A stretch of 64,000 nt of DNA from Bacteroidaceae bacterium. GTDB taxonomy: Bacteria; Bacteroidota; Bacteroidia; Bacteroidales; Bacteroidaceae. The stretch lies in assembly GCA_017442855.1 (NCBI GenBank), contig JAFSPM010000018.1, forward strand, positions 62,001 through 126,000, written 5' to 3'. The position numbers were made by a program, and so were the translations under genes. This document shows, piece after piece, positions 1-7,459 of the stretch. The first letter of the stretch is position 1. Each line of letters opens with the position of its first letter. Below the pieces are notes generated by a model. It was not told the DNA's origin, searched no databases, and was given only the letters and a program-made list of their open reading frames with translations.

Positions 1-1
1 G

Positions 2-52
2 CCAGGACTTAAAGATATTAGTAAACTCAAAACATTCATCAACTCATTATGA
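2..52 (+). CDS. trpF: Phosphoribosylanthranilate isomerase, C-terminal end (partial)
   Basis: Only the last 16 codons are in the window, reading [16 protein letters not shown] and then TGA. The PG(L/V)KD...L..F tail is typical of TrpF, which isomerises phosphoribosylanthranilate in tryptophan synthesis. The stop overlaps the trpA start as ATGA, which implies translational coupling. In Bacteroidales trp operons trpF commonly precedes trpA. The identification rests on this short tail and the context. Confidence 0.7.
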   Translation, partial: PGLKDISKLKTFINSL

Positions 53-828
53 ACAAGATTAATACACTATTTGAGAATAGCAAGGACAAGAAGCTCCTTT
101 CACTTTATTTCTGTGCAGGTTGCCCCACTTTGGAGGGCACAGGCGATGTGATTCTCGCCATGCAACGCAACGGCATCGCTATGGTAGAGGTAGGCATCCC
201 CTTCAGCGACCCGTTGGCCGATGGCCCCGTCATTCAGGATGCTGCTACACGCGCACTAAAGAACGGCATGACGCTCAGCAAACTATTCTCGCAGTTGCAA
301 GCCATCAAAGACCAGGTACACATCCCCCTAGTACTGATGGGCTACCTCAACCCCATCATGCATTATGGCTTTGAGCAGTTCTGTCAATCGTGTGTAGAGG
401 CTGGTGTGAGTGGCGCCATCATCCCCGATCTGCCCTTTGAGGACTACCTCAATGTGGTAAAGCCCATAGCCGACAAATACGACCTGCGCATCATCATGCT
501 AATCACCCCAGAGACCAGCGATGAGCGCATCCGACTGATTGACAGTCACACCGATGGCTTTATCTATATGGTTTCATCTGCCTCGATTACAGGTACACAG
601 AAAAGCTTTGACGAGCAGAAGCAGGAGTATTTCCGTCGCATCCACCAGATGCACCTTCGCAACCCCCGCATGATAGGCTTTGGCATCAGCAATGCCCAGA
701 CGCTGAAAGCAGCTCAGGACAATGCCGCTGGTGCCATCATCGGCTCCAAGTTTGTTACCTTGCTCAACGAGGCCAATGGCGATGCCGATGCCGCTTTGCA
801 ACAATTGTATGTTACGTTGGAAAAATAA
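49..828 (+). CDS. trpA: Tryptophan synthase alpha chain
   Basis: 259 aa TIM-barrel protein, the usual length. It cleaves indole-3-glycerol phosphate to indole and glyceraldehyde-3-phosphate in complex with TrpB, in the cytoplasm. The catalytic Glu (E47 in [11 protein letters not shown]) and Asp (D58 in PLADGP) are present, as is the phosphate-binding GFGISNA motif near residue 214. The ATG overlaps the stop of trpF, so this is the last gene of a trp operon. A bidirectional hairpin follows directly. Confidence 0.97.
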   Translation: MNKINTLFENSKDKKLLSLYFCAGCPTLEGTGDVILAMQRNGIAMVEVGIPFSDPLADGPVIQDAATRALKNGMTLSKLFSQLQAIKDQVHIPLVLMGYLNPIMHYGFEQFCQSCVEAGVSGAIIPDLPFEDYLNVVKPIADKYDLRIIMLITPETSDERIRLIDSHTDGFIYMVSSASITGTQKSFDEQKQEYFRRIHQMHLRNPRMIGFGISNAQTLKAAQDNAAGAIIGSKFVTLLNEANGDADAALQQLYVTLEK

Positions 829-831
829 AAA

Positions 832-857
832 AGTGCAACTCCTTATAGAGCTGCACT
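832..857. terminator. Bidirectional terminator between trpA and ald
   Basis: A 10-bp stem with one mismatch (AGTGCAACTC / GAGCTGCACT, 6-nt loop) lies between the converging trpA and ald genes. An A-run on the left gives a U-tract for leftward transcripts, and a T-rich stretch lies on the right. Confidence 0.7.
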
Positions 858-879
858 CACTATTTGTTTTAGAGCAAAG

Positions 880-1992
880 TTACAAGACTTGCTCAGCAGG
901 AGTGTAGTCGAGACCAAAGCAATCGGCTACGGCCTTGTAGGTAACTTTACCACCTGCCATATTCAGGCCCTTCAGCAAGGAAGGATCCTCCTTGCAAGCA
1001 CGTTTCCAACCCTTGTCGGCCAAAGCCAGCGTATAGGGCTGTGTGGCATTGGTGAGGGCAAAGGTAGAGGTACGACTTACGGCACCTGGGATATTGGCTA
1101 CGGCATAGTGCACAATGCCATCAAGGATATACACAGGCTCGCTATGCGTGGTAGGATGACTGGTTTCGAAGCATCCGCCTTGGTCGATGGCAACATCTAC
1201 CAAAACGGTGCCTGGCTGCATCAAGCTCAGCATGTCGCGTGTGATGAGGTGAGGCGTCTTGTCGCCTGGTATCAGCACGGAGCCTATGACCAAATCGACA
1301 TCAGTCAACTCACGTTCTATCTGCATGCGGGAAGCATACATAGTGTGCACGTTGGCGGGCATGATGCTATCAAGATAGCGCAGGCAATCGAGGCTCACAT
1401 CAGCAATGGTGACATCGGCACCCATGCCAGCTGCCACAATGGCCGCATTACGCCCTACTCGTCCACCACCCAACACCAGCACCTTGCCGGGCTTCACTCC
1501 AGAAACGCCACCCAGCAACACACCTTTACCACCGTGGATCTTCTTCAGATAGGTGGCTCCTTCCTGTACTGCCATCTTACCAGCCACCTCGCTCATAGGG
1601 ATGAGCAACGGCAAACTGTGGTCGGCACGCTCTACAGTCTCGTAGGCAATGCACACAGCCTTGCGCTTCATCATGGCATGGGTCAGCTCTTCGTCGGCAG
1701 CAAAATGGAAATAGGTAAACAACACCTGATTAGGCTTCACCAGTTTGTATTCCGGCGCAATGGGTTCTTTCACCTTCACAATCATCTCAGAGGTGGCATA
1801 CACATCGTCAATGGCAGGCAATATCATAGCACCGGCCTTGACGTACTCGTCGTCGCTAAAGCCGCTGTTCTCACCTGCGGTATGTTGCACCACCACGGTA
1901 TGACGGTGACGTACCAATTCGGCAACACCCATAGGGGTCATGCCTACTCGATTCTCATTGTTTTTAATTTCTTTTGGAATTCCGATGATCAT
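880..1992 (-). CDS. ald: Alanine dehydrogenase (NAD-dependent)
   Basis: 370 aa, the family length. It interconverts L-alanine with pyruvate and ammonia using NAD(H). The substrate-site residues Lys75 (VKVKEP) and His96 (YFHFAAD) fall at the canonical positions. The Rossmann motif is VLVLGGGRVGRNAA at about residues 171-184. The start MIIGIPKEI is the usual family N-terminus. It is transcribed leftward and converges on trpA. A 50-aa ORF lies 52 bp upstream on the same strand with no terminator between, so the two may share a transcript. Confidence 0.96.
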   Translation of the reverse strand: MIIGIPKEIKNNENRVGMTPMGVAELVRHRHTVVVQHTAGENSGFSDDEYVKAGAMILPAIDDVYATSEMIVKVKEPIAPEYKLVKPNQVLFTYFHFAADEELTHAMMKRKAVCIAYETVERADHSLPLLIPMSEVAGKMAVQEGATYLKKIHGGKGVLLGGVSGVKPGKVLVLGGGRVGRNAAIVAAGMGADVTIADVSLDCLRYLDSIMPANVHTMYASRMQIERELTDVDLVIGSVLIPGDKTPHLITRDMLSLMQPGTVLVDVAIDQGGCFETSHPTTHSEPVYILDGIVHYAVANIPGAVSRTSTFALTNATQPYTLALADKGWKRACKEDPSLLKGLNMAGGKVTYKAVADCFGLDYTPAEQVL

Positions 1993-2044
1993 AGTATATT
2001 AGATTTAGGTTAGTCAATGAGAAATGCAAGAATATTACCTCTAA

Positions 2045-2197
2045 TTAATGTTTAATACTTTTTGTTCCTGTTGTGATGACTTTTGTAATAGTATTACCCG
2101 TTTTCTTGTCTTTTAAAACAACGCTCATCTTACCAGCACCACCGGTAGCTCCTTCCAAAGCGTCATCAGACAGCTTCTCTCTAACAATCTCGCTCAT
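2045..2197 (-). CDS. Small protein with a double-glycine-type leader (candidate peptide precursor)
   Basis: 50-codon ORF beginning MSEIVREKLSDDALEGATGG. The stretch LSDDALEGATGG fits the LSxxELxxxxGG pattern of double-glycine leader peptides, which are cleaved by C39-type peptidase transporters. The remaining 30 residues (AGKMSVVLKDKKTGNTITK and onward) are Lys/Thr-rich and lack Cys. A TAACTTTG promoter lies about 40 bp upstream. No peptidase, transporter or modification enzyme is adjacent. It sits 52 bp upstream of ald. No family is recognised; the precursor idea is an inference from the leader pattern. Confidence 0.5.
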   Translation of the reverse strand: MSEIVREKLSDDALEGATGGAGKMSVVLKDKKTGNTITKVITTGTKSIKH

Positions 2198-2238
2198 AAT
2201 AATGTGTTTTTAATGTTAAACTTCCTAATAAATATTGG

Positions 2239-2269
2239 CAAAGTTAGTCTTTTTGTGCTGTTTTAGCAA
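2239..2269 (-). promoter_or_regulatory. Bacteroidetes-type promoter for the 50-aa ORF (and possibly ald)
   Basis: On the minus strand TAACTTTG (2239-2246) matches the -7 box TAnnTTTG, with TTG at 2267-2269 placed 20 nt upstream as the -33 element. Confidence 0.6.
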
Positions 2270-2353
2270 TAGACCTGCCCTATAATCTTATTGCTACAAT
2301 GTTAAATTATGTAATTTTTATGCTAAAAAGCATGTTTTTTTGAAAAAAGTTCG

Positions 2354-2361
2354 TACCTTTG
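2354..2361 (+). promoter_or_regulatory. -7 promoter box for the 45-aa ORF
   Basis: TACCTTTG matches TAnnTTTG and lies 95 nt upstream of the small ORF, leaving a leader of roughly 90 nt. No clear -33 TTTG is seen at the expected distance. Confidence 0.55.
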
Positions 2362-2417
2362 CCCCGTCAAAATAAAACAAAAGATATTTAGAGAGAGATA
2401 AAAAGATTGTTTAACCA

Positions 2418-2438
2418 GTCTTTGGTGAGAGCAAAGAC
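2418..2438 (+). promoter_or_regulatory. Leader hairpin plus strong ribosome-binding site
   Basis: GTCTTTG (2418-2424) and CAAAGAC (2432-2438) form a perfect 7-bp stem with a 7-nt loop. It ends about 5 nt before the Shine-Dalgarno sequence AAGGAGGT (2445-2452), which precedes the ATG at 2457. Such a full anti-16S match is uncommon in this phylum, so the pair may control translation of the 45-aa ORF. Confidence 0.45.
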
Positions 2439-2456
2439 CTAAAGAAGGAGGTTAAT

Positions 2457-2594
2457 ATGACAAAGAATGCAAACACTATTTCAATGCTGAAGTATAGCAT
2501 TGAGCGTTATCAAAGAATGGGTAATGGCGCTATGTGCCAAGTGTTGAAAAGCAAGCTGCAGAAGCTGCTGGCTCAGCAGACCGAGTTTGCTTGA
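2457..2594 (+). CDS. Small protein, 45 aa, function unknown
   Basis: The ORF starts MTKNANTISMLKYSIERYQR and ends QKLLAQQTEFA. It is basic and probably helical; the C-terminal half (CQVLKSKLQKLLAQQ) has an amphipathic pattern. There is no signal peptide or membrane segment. It forms a complete transcription unit: TACCTTTG box, structured leader, consensus AAGGAGGT five nucleotides before ATG, and a terminator 33 nt after the stop. No family is recognised. The full set of expression signals makes it a credible gene despite its size. Confidence 0.65.
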   Translation: MTKNANTISMLKYSIERYQRMGNGAMCQVLKSKLQKLLAQQTEFA

Positions 2595-2627
2595 TTTCTT
2601 AAGAATGCAAATAACTTTAAAATAAAA

Positions 2628-2658
2628 ACGGAGGGCTGTGAAGCTCTCCGTTCTTTTT
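2628..2658 (+). terminator. Terminator of the 45-aa ORF
   Basis: A 10-bp stem (ACGGAGGGCT / AGCTCTCCGT, one G-U pair, GTGA loop) is followed by TCTTTTT. Confidence 0.8.
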
Positions 2659-2699
2659 ATGGGTCTATGCAGTCCACGTAAGCGTCAACTACAACAGGA

Positions 2700-3128
2700 T
2701 TACTCTGCCTGAGCACTCTCTGCCGGTTGTTCTTCTTTTTCTTCAAAGTCGGTGTTACCGCTCTTCACCAGTATGTTGTACCAGCTGATGAGCTTGCGGA
2801 TATCGTTAGGATGCACACGGTCACGATCGAAATCAGGCAACACTTGCTCAAGATAAGCTGCCAGTTCTTCATTATTGGCCTTCTTGCAGTCCAAAGACAC
2901 TTCGGCACCCTTTTCTTTTTCCAACATATTCTTCAGTACTTGGCGAAGAGACACGTCATCGGCATTGGTAAACATGGAGATATCGCCTAATGATACAATC
3001 TTATCATTTCCATAGGCAGGTGAGCGACGGCCGTCTAACAATGACTCAACGATGAGCATATTCTTACCCTGTGAAACCAGCTTGTAAAGACCTGGCTTAC
3101 CTGAAATAGATAAAATGGTTTTCAACAT
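2700..3128 (-). CDS. DUF5606 domain-containing protein
   Basis: 142 aa. The N-terminus LKTILSISGKPGLYKLVSQG is the conserved beginning of the DUF5606 family, which is found in Bacteroidetes and has no assigned biochemical role. It has a small beta-rich N-terminal part, a central helical region and an acidic low-complexity tail (EEKEEQPAESAQAE). It is the last gene of a leftward block behind nusB, yajC, the YbbR protein and coaE, a neighbourhood conserved across Bacteroidales. The start follows a short AT-rich gap of about 40 bp after coaE. Confidence 0.85.
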   Translation of the reverse strand: MLKTILSISGKPGLYKLVSQGKNMLIVESLLDGRRSPAYGNDKIVSLGDISMFTNADDVSLRQVLKNMLEKEKGAEVSLDCKKANNEELAAYLEQVLPDFDRDRVHPNDIRKLISWYNILVKSGNTDFEEKEEQPAESAQAE

Positions 3129-3168
3129 AATTCTTATTGTTTTTTATTTTACGGTGCGAAGATACGTA

Positions 3169-3867
3169 TTATTTTTGAGATAATGTGTTAATTATTTCCA
3201 AAACCTGTGGAATGACGGGTGTTTCTCCGTCATTCGCGATAACGAACTGACTGCGACAGCGTTTTTCTTCATCGTCCATCTGCTGACGGATGCGTTCCTC
3301 GACGGCACAGCGTGTAACTCCGTCGCGATCCATAGCTCGGGCTATGCGCACCTCCACGGGTGCTGAAACCATAATAACAGTATCTACTACATCGTCATAG
3401 CCTGCCTCAAAGAGGATGGCCGACTCAATGGCCACCAACTCTGATGACTGCTCACTGACCCACTGCTTTAAATAATCTTTCAGTACGGGGTGAATAATGG
3501 CGTTTATTTGTTGCACATGTTCGGCGGAAGCAAACAGATAACGAGCTAATAATTGTTTGTTTAATTGAAAATTACATTCACCTCCGTCGCTTTGCGACAC
3601 CCCCTCTAACTTAGAAGGGGAGCTACCCGACCCACCAATCTCAGACGCATCAGAGGGGGAGTTATAAGTATAGACTTCGGGACCTACGAGGTCGATAAGT
3701 TGCTGGCGTATGATGGGATGAACGGCTGTGAGGCGCTTAGACTCGGCATCGCAGTCGAACACAGGGATGTCTAAAGATTGCAGTATATGAGCCACCACGC
3801 TTTTGCCACTGCCGATGCCTCCAGTGATGCCTATCCTAATCGGCGTCATCTTTGGTAACATTTTCAA
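3169..3867 (-). CDS. coaE: Dephospho-CoA kinase with an in-frame insertion
   Basis: 232 aa. It phosphorylates dephospho-CoA in the last step of CoA synthesis. The P-loop is GITGGIGSGKS at residues 13-23, and the C-terminal part has AIESAILFEAG and the usual RxxxQ region (EERIRQQMDDEEKR). Typical members are about 200 aa. The surplus is an unusual Ser/Gly-rich segment at residues 70-97, between GPEVY and LNKQLLARYLF, which are adjacent in homologues. The start at 3867 overlaps the 3' end of the YbbR gene; MTPIRIG (3849) is an alternative start. Confidence 0.92.
   Translation of the reverse strand: MKMLPKMTPIRIGITGGIGSGKSVVAHILQSLDIPVFDCDAESKRLTAVHPIIRQQLIDLVGPEVYTYNSPSDASEIGGSGSSPSKLEGVSQSDGGECNFQLNKQLLARYLFASAEHVQQINAIIHPVLKDYLKQWVSEQSSELVAIESAILFEAGYDDVVDTVIMVSAPVEVRIARAMDRDGVTRCAVEERIRQQMDDEEKRCRSQFVIANDGETPVIPQVLEIINTLSQK
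3577..3660 (-). repeat. Repeat-like in-frame insertion inside coaE
   Basis: Reads SPSDASEIGGSGSSPSKLEG then VSQSDGGE in the coaE frame. On the minus strand it runs from TCCCCCTCTGATGCG through CCCCTTCTAAGTTAGAGGGG, an internal palindrome, to the end of the segment. Codon use and composition (Ser, Gly, Pro) differ from the rest of the gene. It resembles the dispersed short repeats that some genomes tolerate inside proteins. No second copy is visible in this window. Confidence 0.55.
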
Positions 3868-4834
3868 TCAAGAAATCTATTTGTGCAGGATAGATGCGCA
3901 CCTGACTTACACCTTTTGGCTGTTTCTTGAGCTTGACCTGGTATTTCTCGCCTTCGAGCTTACGCAACTCTTCGTAGGTTACCATTACGCGAAAATCTTC
4001 GGGTTTAATATCGAGGTACTTGGTCAGTCCGACATGGAAAGTTACTTTCACTTTGGATGGGAAGGCACGCAAAGTCTTGCCAGCTGGGAAGTTGACGCCC
4101 TCGATAGGCACCTCGACCGACTTCTCAGTATAGATATCTACAGGTAAAGTAAGTTCCACCACATCAGGAACGAACTTCACACCTTTACCGCTCACCAATT
4201 CAAGTTGCCGACGCAACGTGTCTTCTATCTGCGTCTCCTCGAAAAACTTGGTGTAGGCCACCTTGACGGTGTCAAGCGCCCCCTGAGGAGCATATACGGT
4301 GACTTGGGCAGGATTGAAAATGGTGTCGCTGATGTAATACTGTTGTCCTGGTGACACCCTACCTTGCAGACGTACAGGCACTTTCTTTGACTTCCCTTCA
4401 GAATAGTAATAATCAATGGTGTCTGGCTCAATAGCTGTTATAGCAGTTGAGTTGGCCAACTGGGCCGTGATGGACTTGTTGTAGGTATTGCTTAACAACG
4501 ACACATGGTGACGGCGGTTCTGGTGTTCGGCAAAATCAATATTGATGGGATAGAAACGCTTGGTGAGCTGGTAGTTGAGCAACGTATTGCCCTTGTCACG
4601 CAAGGTGACGGTAAGTTCCTCCGGGAAGTCGGATGTGATAACAATGCTCTCTGGCACATTCTTCAGTTTCAAGGGGACCTTGACATCTATTTCGTACTCA
4701 CTGTCAAGCGTCTGTTCCAGCCAGAACAAGGCGGCAATAAGCAAGAAAAACAGAAAAGTAAAGACCTCCCTGCTGTTTTTGCTTAGCAAGAAGTTCCTCA
4801 CTTTACGTATAATATGCCAGAAACGCTTTTTCAA
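3836..4834 (-). CDS. YbbR-like (CdaR-type) membrane-anchored protein
   Basis: 332 aa. One N-terminal membrane segment (about residues 23-42, VFTFLFFLLIAALFWLEQ) is followed by repeated beta-strand-rich YbbR domains outside the membrane (for example VKVPLKLKNVPESIV and YTEKSVEVPIEGVNFPAGK). In Firmicutes such proteins modulate the c-di-AMP cyclase; in Bacteroidetes the role is not settled. It lies between yajC (6 bp away) and coaE (overlap) and is therefore probably co-transcribed. Confidence 0.82.
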   Translation of the reverse strand: MKKRFWHIIRKVRNFLLSKNSREVFTFLFFLLIAALFWLEQTLDSEYEIDVKVPLKLKNVPESIVITSDFPEELTVTLRDKGNTLLNYQLTKRFYPINIDFAEHQNRRHHVSLLSNTYNKSITAQLANSTAITAIEPDTIDYYYSEGKSKKVPVRLQGRVSPGQQYYISDTIFNPAQVTVYAPQGALDTVKVAYTKFFEETQIEDTLRRQLELVSGKGVKFVPDVVELTLPVDIYTEKSVEVPIEGVNFPAGKTLRAFPSKVKVTFHVGLTKYLDIKPEDFRVMVTYEELRKLEGEKYQVKLKKQPKGVSQVRIYPAQIDFLIENVTKDDAD

Positions 4835-4840
4835 CGACGA

Positions 4841-5161
4841 TTACTTTGTCTGTGCAGCATTGGCATTCGCATCGGCAGCTGCCGCAAAGATGGAGTTCTT
4901 ATCAACACGAACCTTGACATTGCGGTCAATCTCCAACATCACATCATTGTCGTTAATCTCCTTGATGATGCCATGGATACCACCAGCTGTAATAACAGAC
5001 TGGCCTACCTGCAGAGATCTGCGGAACTGAGCGATTTCTTTCTGCTTCTTGTTTTGTGGACGGATCATGAAGAAATACATGATGACGAACATCAGGATTA
5101 GCATGATCCACATCATGGATGAATCCATTCCTGCTGCGGGAGCTTGTAACATTACATTCAT
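4841..5161 (-). CDS. yajC: Preprotein translocase subunit YajC
   Basis: 106 aa. It is an accessory subunit of the SecDF-YajC complex in the inner membrane. One transmembrane helix (MMWIMLILMFVIMYFFMIRP, residues 16-35) is followed by the family signature RPQNKKQKE and a cytoplasmic beta domain (VGQSVITAGGIHGIIKEI). The tail is Ala/Asn-rich. It lies 24 bp downstream of nusB on the same strand. Confidence 0.95.
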   Translation of the reverse strand: MNVMLQAPAAGMDSSMMWIMLILMFVIMYFFMIRPQNKKQKEIAQFRRSLQVGQSVITAGGIHGIIKEINDNDVMLEIDRNVKVRVDKNSIFAAAADANANAAQTK

Positions 5162-5185
5162 ATTCGATAGTTATTAAATTTATGC

Positions 5186-6115
5186 TTAGTTTTTAGTTAT
5201 CTTTCCTTCTTTGCGAAGCTTCTTCACAATACCATCCAACGTGCCATTGACAAACGATCCACTCTTAGGCGTACTGTAGTATTTGGCAATCTCGACATAC
5301 TCGTTGAGCGACACGCTGACGGGGATGTTAGAGAAACTCAGGATCTCTGCCAGGGCTACCTGCATGATGACCACATCCATAAAGGCCACACGGGTGATGT
5401 CCCAGTTGCGGGTATTGTCGCTCACCAGATGACGATACTCGTTGCAGTTGAGTACAGAGCGCCGCAACAGGCGCACGGCATAGGTGCGGTCTTCCTCATC
5501 CTTGAACTCAGGGAGCAGTTCCTGGTCAGCTCCATTCTTTTCGTCGAATCGGTTGATGGTCTTCAGCACAAACGTATCAACGATCTCCTTGTCGTCGTTC
5601 CAATAAAGGCTCATCTCCTCCAACAGACTTTCCAAGTCAACGTTCTTGTTGATGAAGGTCTTATAGAGCGTACGCCAGAACTCACGGTCTTCCAAGTAAG
5701 TGGTTTCCTTTTGGGACATATACTCCTTATAGATATCAGAGTTCTGAATCTTATCCAACAGCTGCTTGGTGAACTCTTCGTGTTCAGTAAGCCACGAACG
5801 TTTCTGACGTTCCTGATAGTCCATCAGCATCTTGTTGCTCTGCAACTGTGCTATGAATTTGTTGGTAACGAAACGCATGTTGGGATGCAGGTCATCGGCG
5901 GTGGCCAGCTTCTTCAGCTTGGCATTCTCAATGCGCCTGGAGGCACATTCTGTGAGATCCACCATGAGCAACAGCAAATAGTTATAAAGGTCGTAGGCTT
6001 TAGACAGGCTGAAAAGCAATTCTTTTTCAGCTGCATCCAGGTTGTTGCTTCCATTCTGGTAGTAAGCATACACAATCTGGATAATTTTCAATCGGATAAG
6101 AACTCTGTTTATCAT
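5186..6115 (-). CDS. nusB: Transcription antitermination protein NusB (long form)
   Basis: 309 aa against about 140 aa in E. coli; the long form, with extra N-terminal and middle helical regions, is normal in Bacteroidetes. The C-terminal NusB core is recognisable: NWDITRVAFMDVVIMQVALA, then VSLNEYVEIAKYYSTPKSGS, FVNGTLDGI. It binds boxA RNA with NusE (S10) during rRNA transcription. First gene of the leftward nusB-yajC-YbbR-coaE-DUF5606 block. Confidence 0.93.
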   Translation of the reverse strand: MINRVLIRLKIIQIVYAYYQNGSNNLDAAEKELLFSLSKAYDLYNYLLLLMVDLTECASRRIENAKLKKLATADDLHPNMRFVTNKFIAQLQSNKMLMDYQERQKRSWLTEHEEFTKQLLDKIQNSDIYKEYMSQKETTYLEDREFWRTLYKTFINKNVDLESLLEEMSLYWNDDKEIVDTFVLKTINRFDEKNGADQELLPEFKDEEDRTYAVRLLRRSVLNCNEYRHLVSDNTRNWDITRVAFMDVVIMQVALAEILSFSNIPVSVSLNEYVEIAKYYSTPKSGSFVNGTLDGIVKKLRKEGKITKN

Positions 6116-6148
6116 AAAAGCTATAATTCTTCAACAACAAATCTTGTG

Positions 6149-6156
6149 CAAAGGTA
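6149..6156 (-). promoter_or_regulatory. -7 promoter box of the nusB block
   Basis: TACCTTTG on the minus strand, 33 nt upstream of the nusB start; matches TAnnTTTG. Confidence 0.6.
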
Positions 6157-6260
6157 GGCATTTTTTTTATCGTAACCACATAAACTCTGAATTTTTCTTG
6201 GTCAGATAAAAAAAAATAACCAACTTTGGGCATTAATTGAGAAAAGTTATACTAAAACAA

Positions 6261-6650
6261 ATGAATATGGAAGATTTCAAGAAAAAAAGTGCTGTTGAAA
6301 ACGGCGACAAGGAGATTGTTTATTCACAATCAGTAAAGGCCGGTAAGAGAATCTATTACATGGACGTAAAGAAAAGCCGTAAAGATGAACTGTTTCTCGC
6401 TATCACAGAAAGCAAGAAAATCGTTACTGGCGAAGGTGATGATGCACAGGTGAGCTATGAGAAGCATAAGATATTTTTATATAAGGAGGACTTCGACAAG
6501 TTCTGCAACAGCTTGAATGAGGCAGTGGCCTTTATCAAGGAACGTCAGCCATACGAGGCTCCTGCTCCAGTAAAGGATATAACAGAAGAGGCTCCGACTG
6601 ATGATGCCACTGCTTTGGATGAGCCTTTGAAAATTGATATCGATTTTTAA
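6261..6650 (+). CDS. PUR family DNA/RNA-binding protein (DUF3276)
   Basis: 129 aa from ATG at 6261 (MNMEDFKKKS). It contains the PUR-alpha-like fold: IVYSQSVKAGKRIYYMDVKK, ELFLAITESKKI and HKIFLYKEDFDKFCNSLNEA. The tail is acidic. Bacteroidetes members bind nucleic acid; the in vivo role is uncertain. An upstream in-frame TTG (6237) is unlikely as start, because a -7-like CAACTTTG ending near 6227 would place the transcript start close to 6235. It is divergent from nusB. Confidence 0.88.
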   Translation: MNMEDFKKKSAVENGDKEIVYSQSVKAGKRIYYMDVKKSRKDELFLAITESKKIVTGEGDDAQVSYEKHKIFLYKEDFDKFCNSLNEAVAFIKERQPYEAPAPVKDITEEAPTDDATALDEPLKIDIDF

Positions 6651-6658
6651 TCAGATAT

Positions 6659-6689
6659 TTTGAGAATTCAGAAAAGTGTTGTACCTTTG
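6659..6689 (+). promoter_or_regulatory. Consensus promoter of rplY
   Basis: TTTG (6659-6662), exactly 19 nt, then TACCTTTG (6682-6689): a full -33/-7 Bacteroidetes promoter. The leader to the rplY start is about 95 nt. Confidence 0.75.
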
Positions 6690-6790
6690 CACCGCTTTTT
6701 TGCAATCATTGTGTGTTTTAACACGCACCGTGTGATGGTGAATTAAGCAAAACAACTTAATTTTAGAGTAACACAATTAAAAATTAAAAG

Positions 6791-7375
6791 ATGAAAAGTT
6801 TTGATTTAACTGGTTCTGTAAGAACAATCGCTGAGCGTTCTTCTGAGCAACAGAAAGTCTTGAAGGCTATGCGTAGAGAAGCCATGATTCCATGCGTACT
6901 CTATGGTGGTGAGAAGAATGTTAACTTCAGCGTTAACAGCGCTGATGTACGTAAGTTGGTGTACACTCCTGACATCCACTATGTAAACCTGACTATCAAT
7001 GGTGAAGCTCACACCGCTATCGTTCGTGAGATTCAGTTCCATCCTGTAAAGGATACTATCCTGCACATGGACTTCTTGGAGATTAACGACAAGAAACCTA
7101 TTGTGATGGAGGTACCTCTGAAGCTGCAAGGCTTGGCAGTGGGTGTGAAAGCCGGTGGTAAGATGCGTCAGCTGATGCGTACACTGAAAGTAAAGGCTCT
7201 TTATACCAACATTCCTGAAATCCTGACAGTTGACGTAACTGACATGGGTCTGGGTAAGGCTAAGAAGATTGCTGATTTGAGCTACGAGAACCTCGAGCTG
7301 ATCAATCCTAAGACAGCTGTTGTTTGCATGGTTGCTGCAACTCGTCAATCAAAGGATGCTGCAGCTGCTCAGTAA
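6791..7375 (+). CDS. rplY: 50S ribosomal protein L25/general stress protein Ctc
   Basis: 194 aa, the long L25/Ctc type: an N-terminal 5S-rRNA-binding L25 domain (residues 1-95, with MIPCVLYGGEKNVNFSV and LHMDFLEI) plus a C-terminal TL5 domain (KPIVMEVPLKLQGLAVGVKAGG onward in part). It binds 5S rRNA on the large subunit. It has its own consensus promoter and a terminator 28 bp downstream, so it can be expressed alone, although pth follows in the same direction. Confidence 0.95.
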   Translation: MKSFDLTGSVRTIAERSSEQQKVLKAMRREAMIPCVLYGGEKNVNFSVNSADVRKLVYTPDIHYVNLTINGEAHTAIVREIQFHPVKDTILHMDFLEINDKKPIVMEVPLKLQGLAVGVKAGGKMRQLMRTLKVKALYTNIPEILTVDVTDMGLGKAKKIADLSYENLELINPKTAVVCMVAATRQSKDAAAAQ

Positions 7376-7403
7376 TCGCTGAACAGAACCGATAACTAAC
7401 ATG

Positions 7404-7449
7404 GCGGATTGGCGCACCACCTTACGGGATGCATCAATCCGCTTTTTTC
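7404..7449 (+). terminator. Terminator after rplY
   Basis: GCGGATTG (7404-7411) pairs with CAATCCGC (7435-7442) and is followed by TTTTTTC. Its position also argues against any pth start before 7450. Confidence 0.75.
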
Positions 7450-7459
7450 ATTAATCGCA

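Noticed and set aside
889-2013. Long open frame on the plus strand opposite ald
   Set aside because: It is antisense to a clear alanine dehydrogenase with all catalytic residues, and its translation has no recognisable domain.
7409-7459. Longer N-terminus of pth
   Set aside because: The ATG at 7409 lies within the rplY terminator stem, and the added residues have no counterpart in the family.
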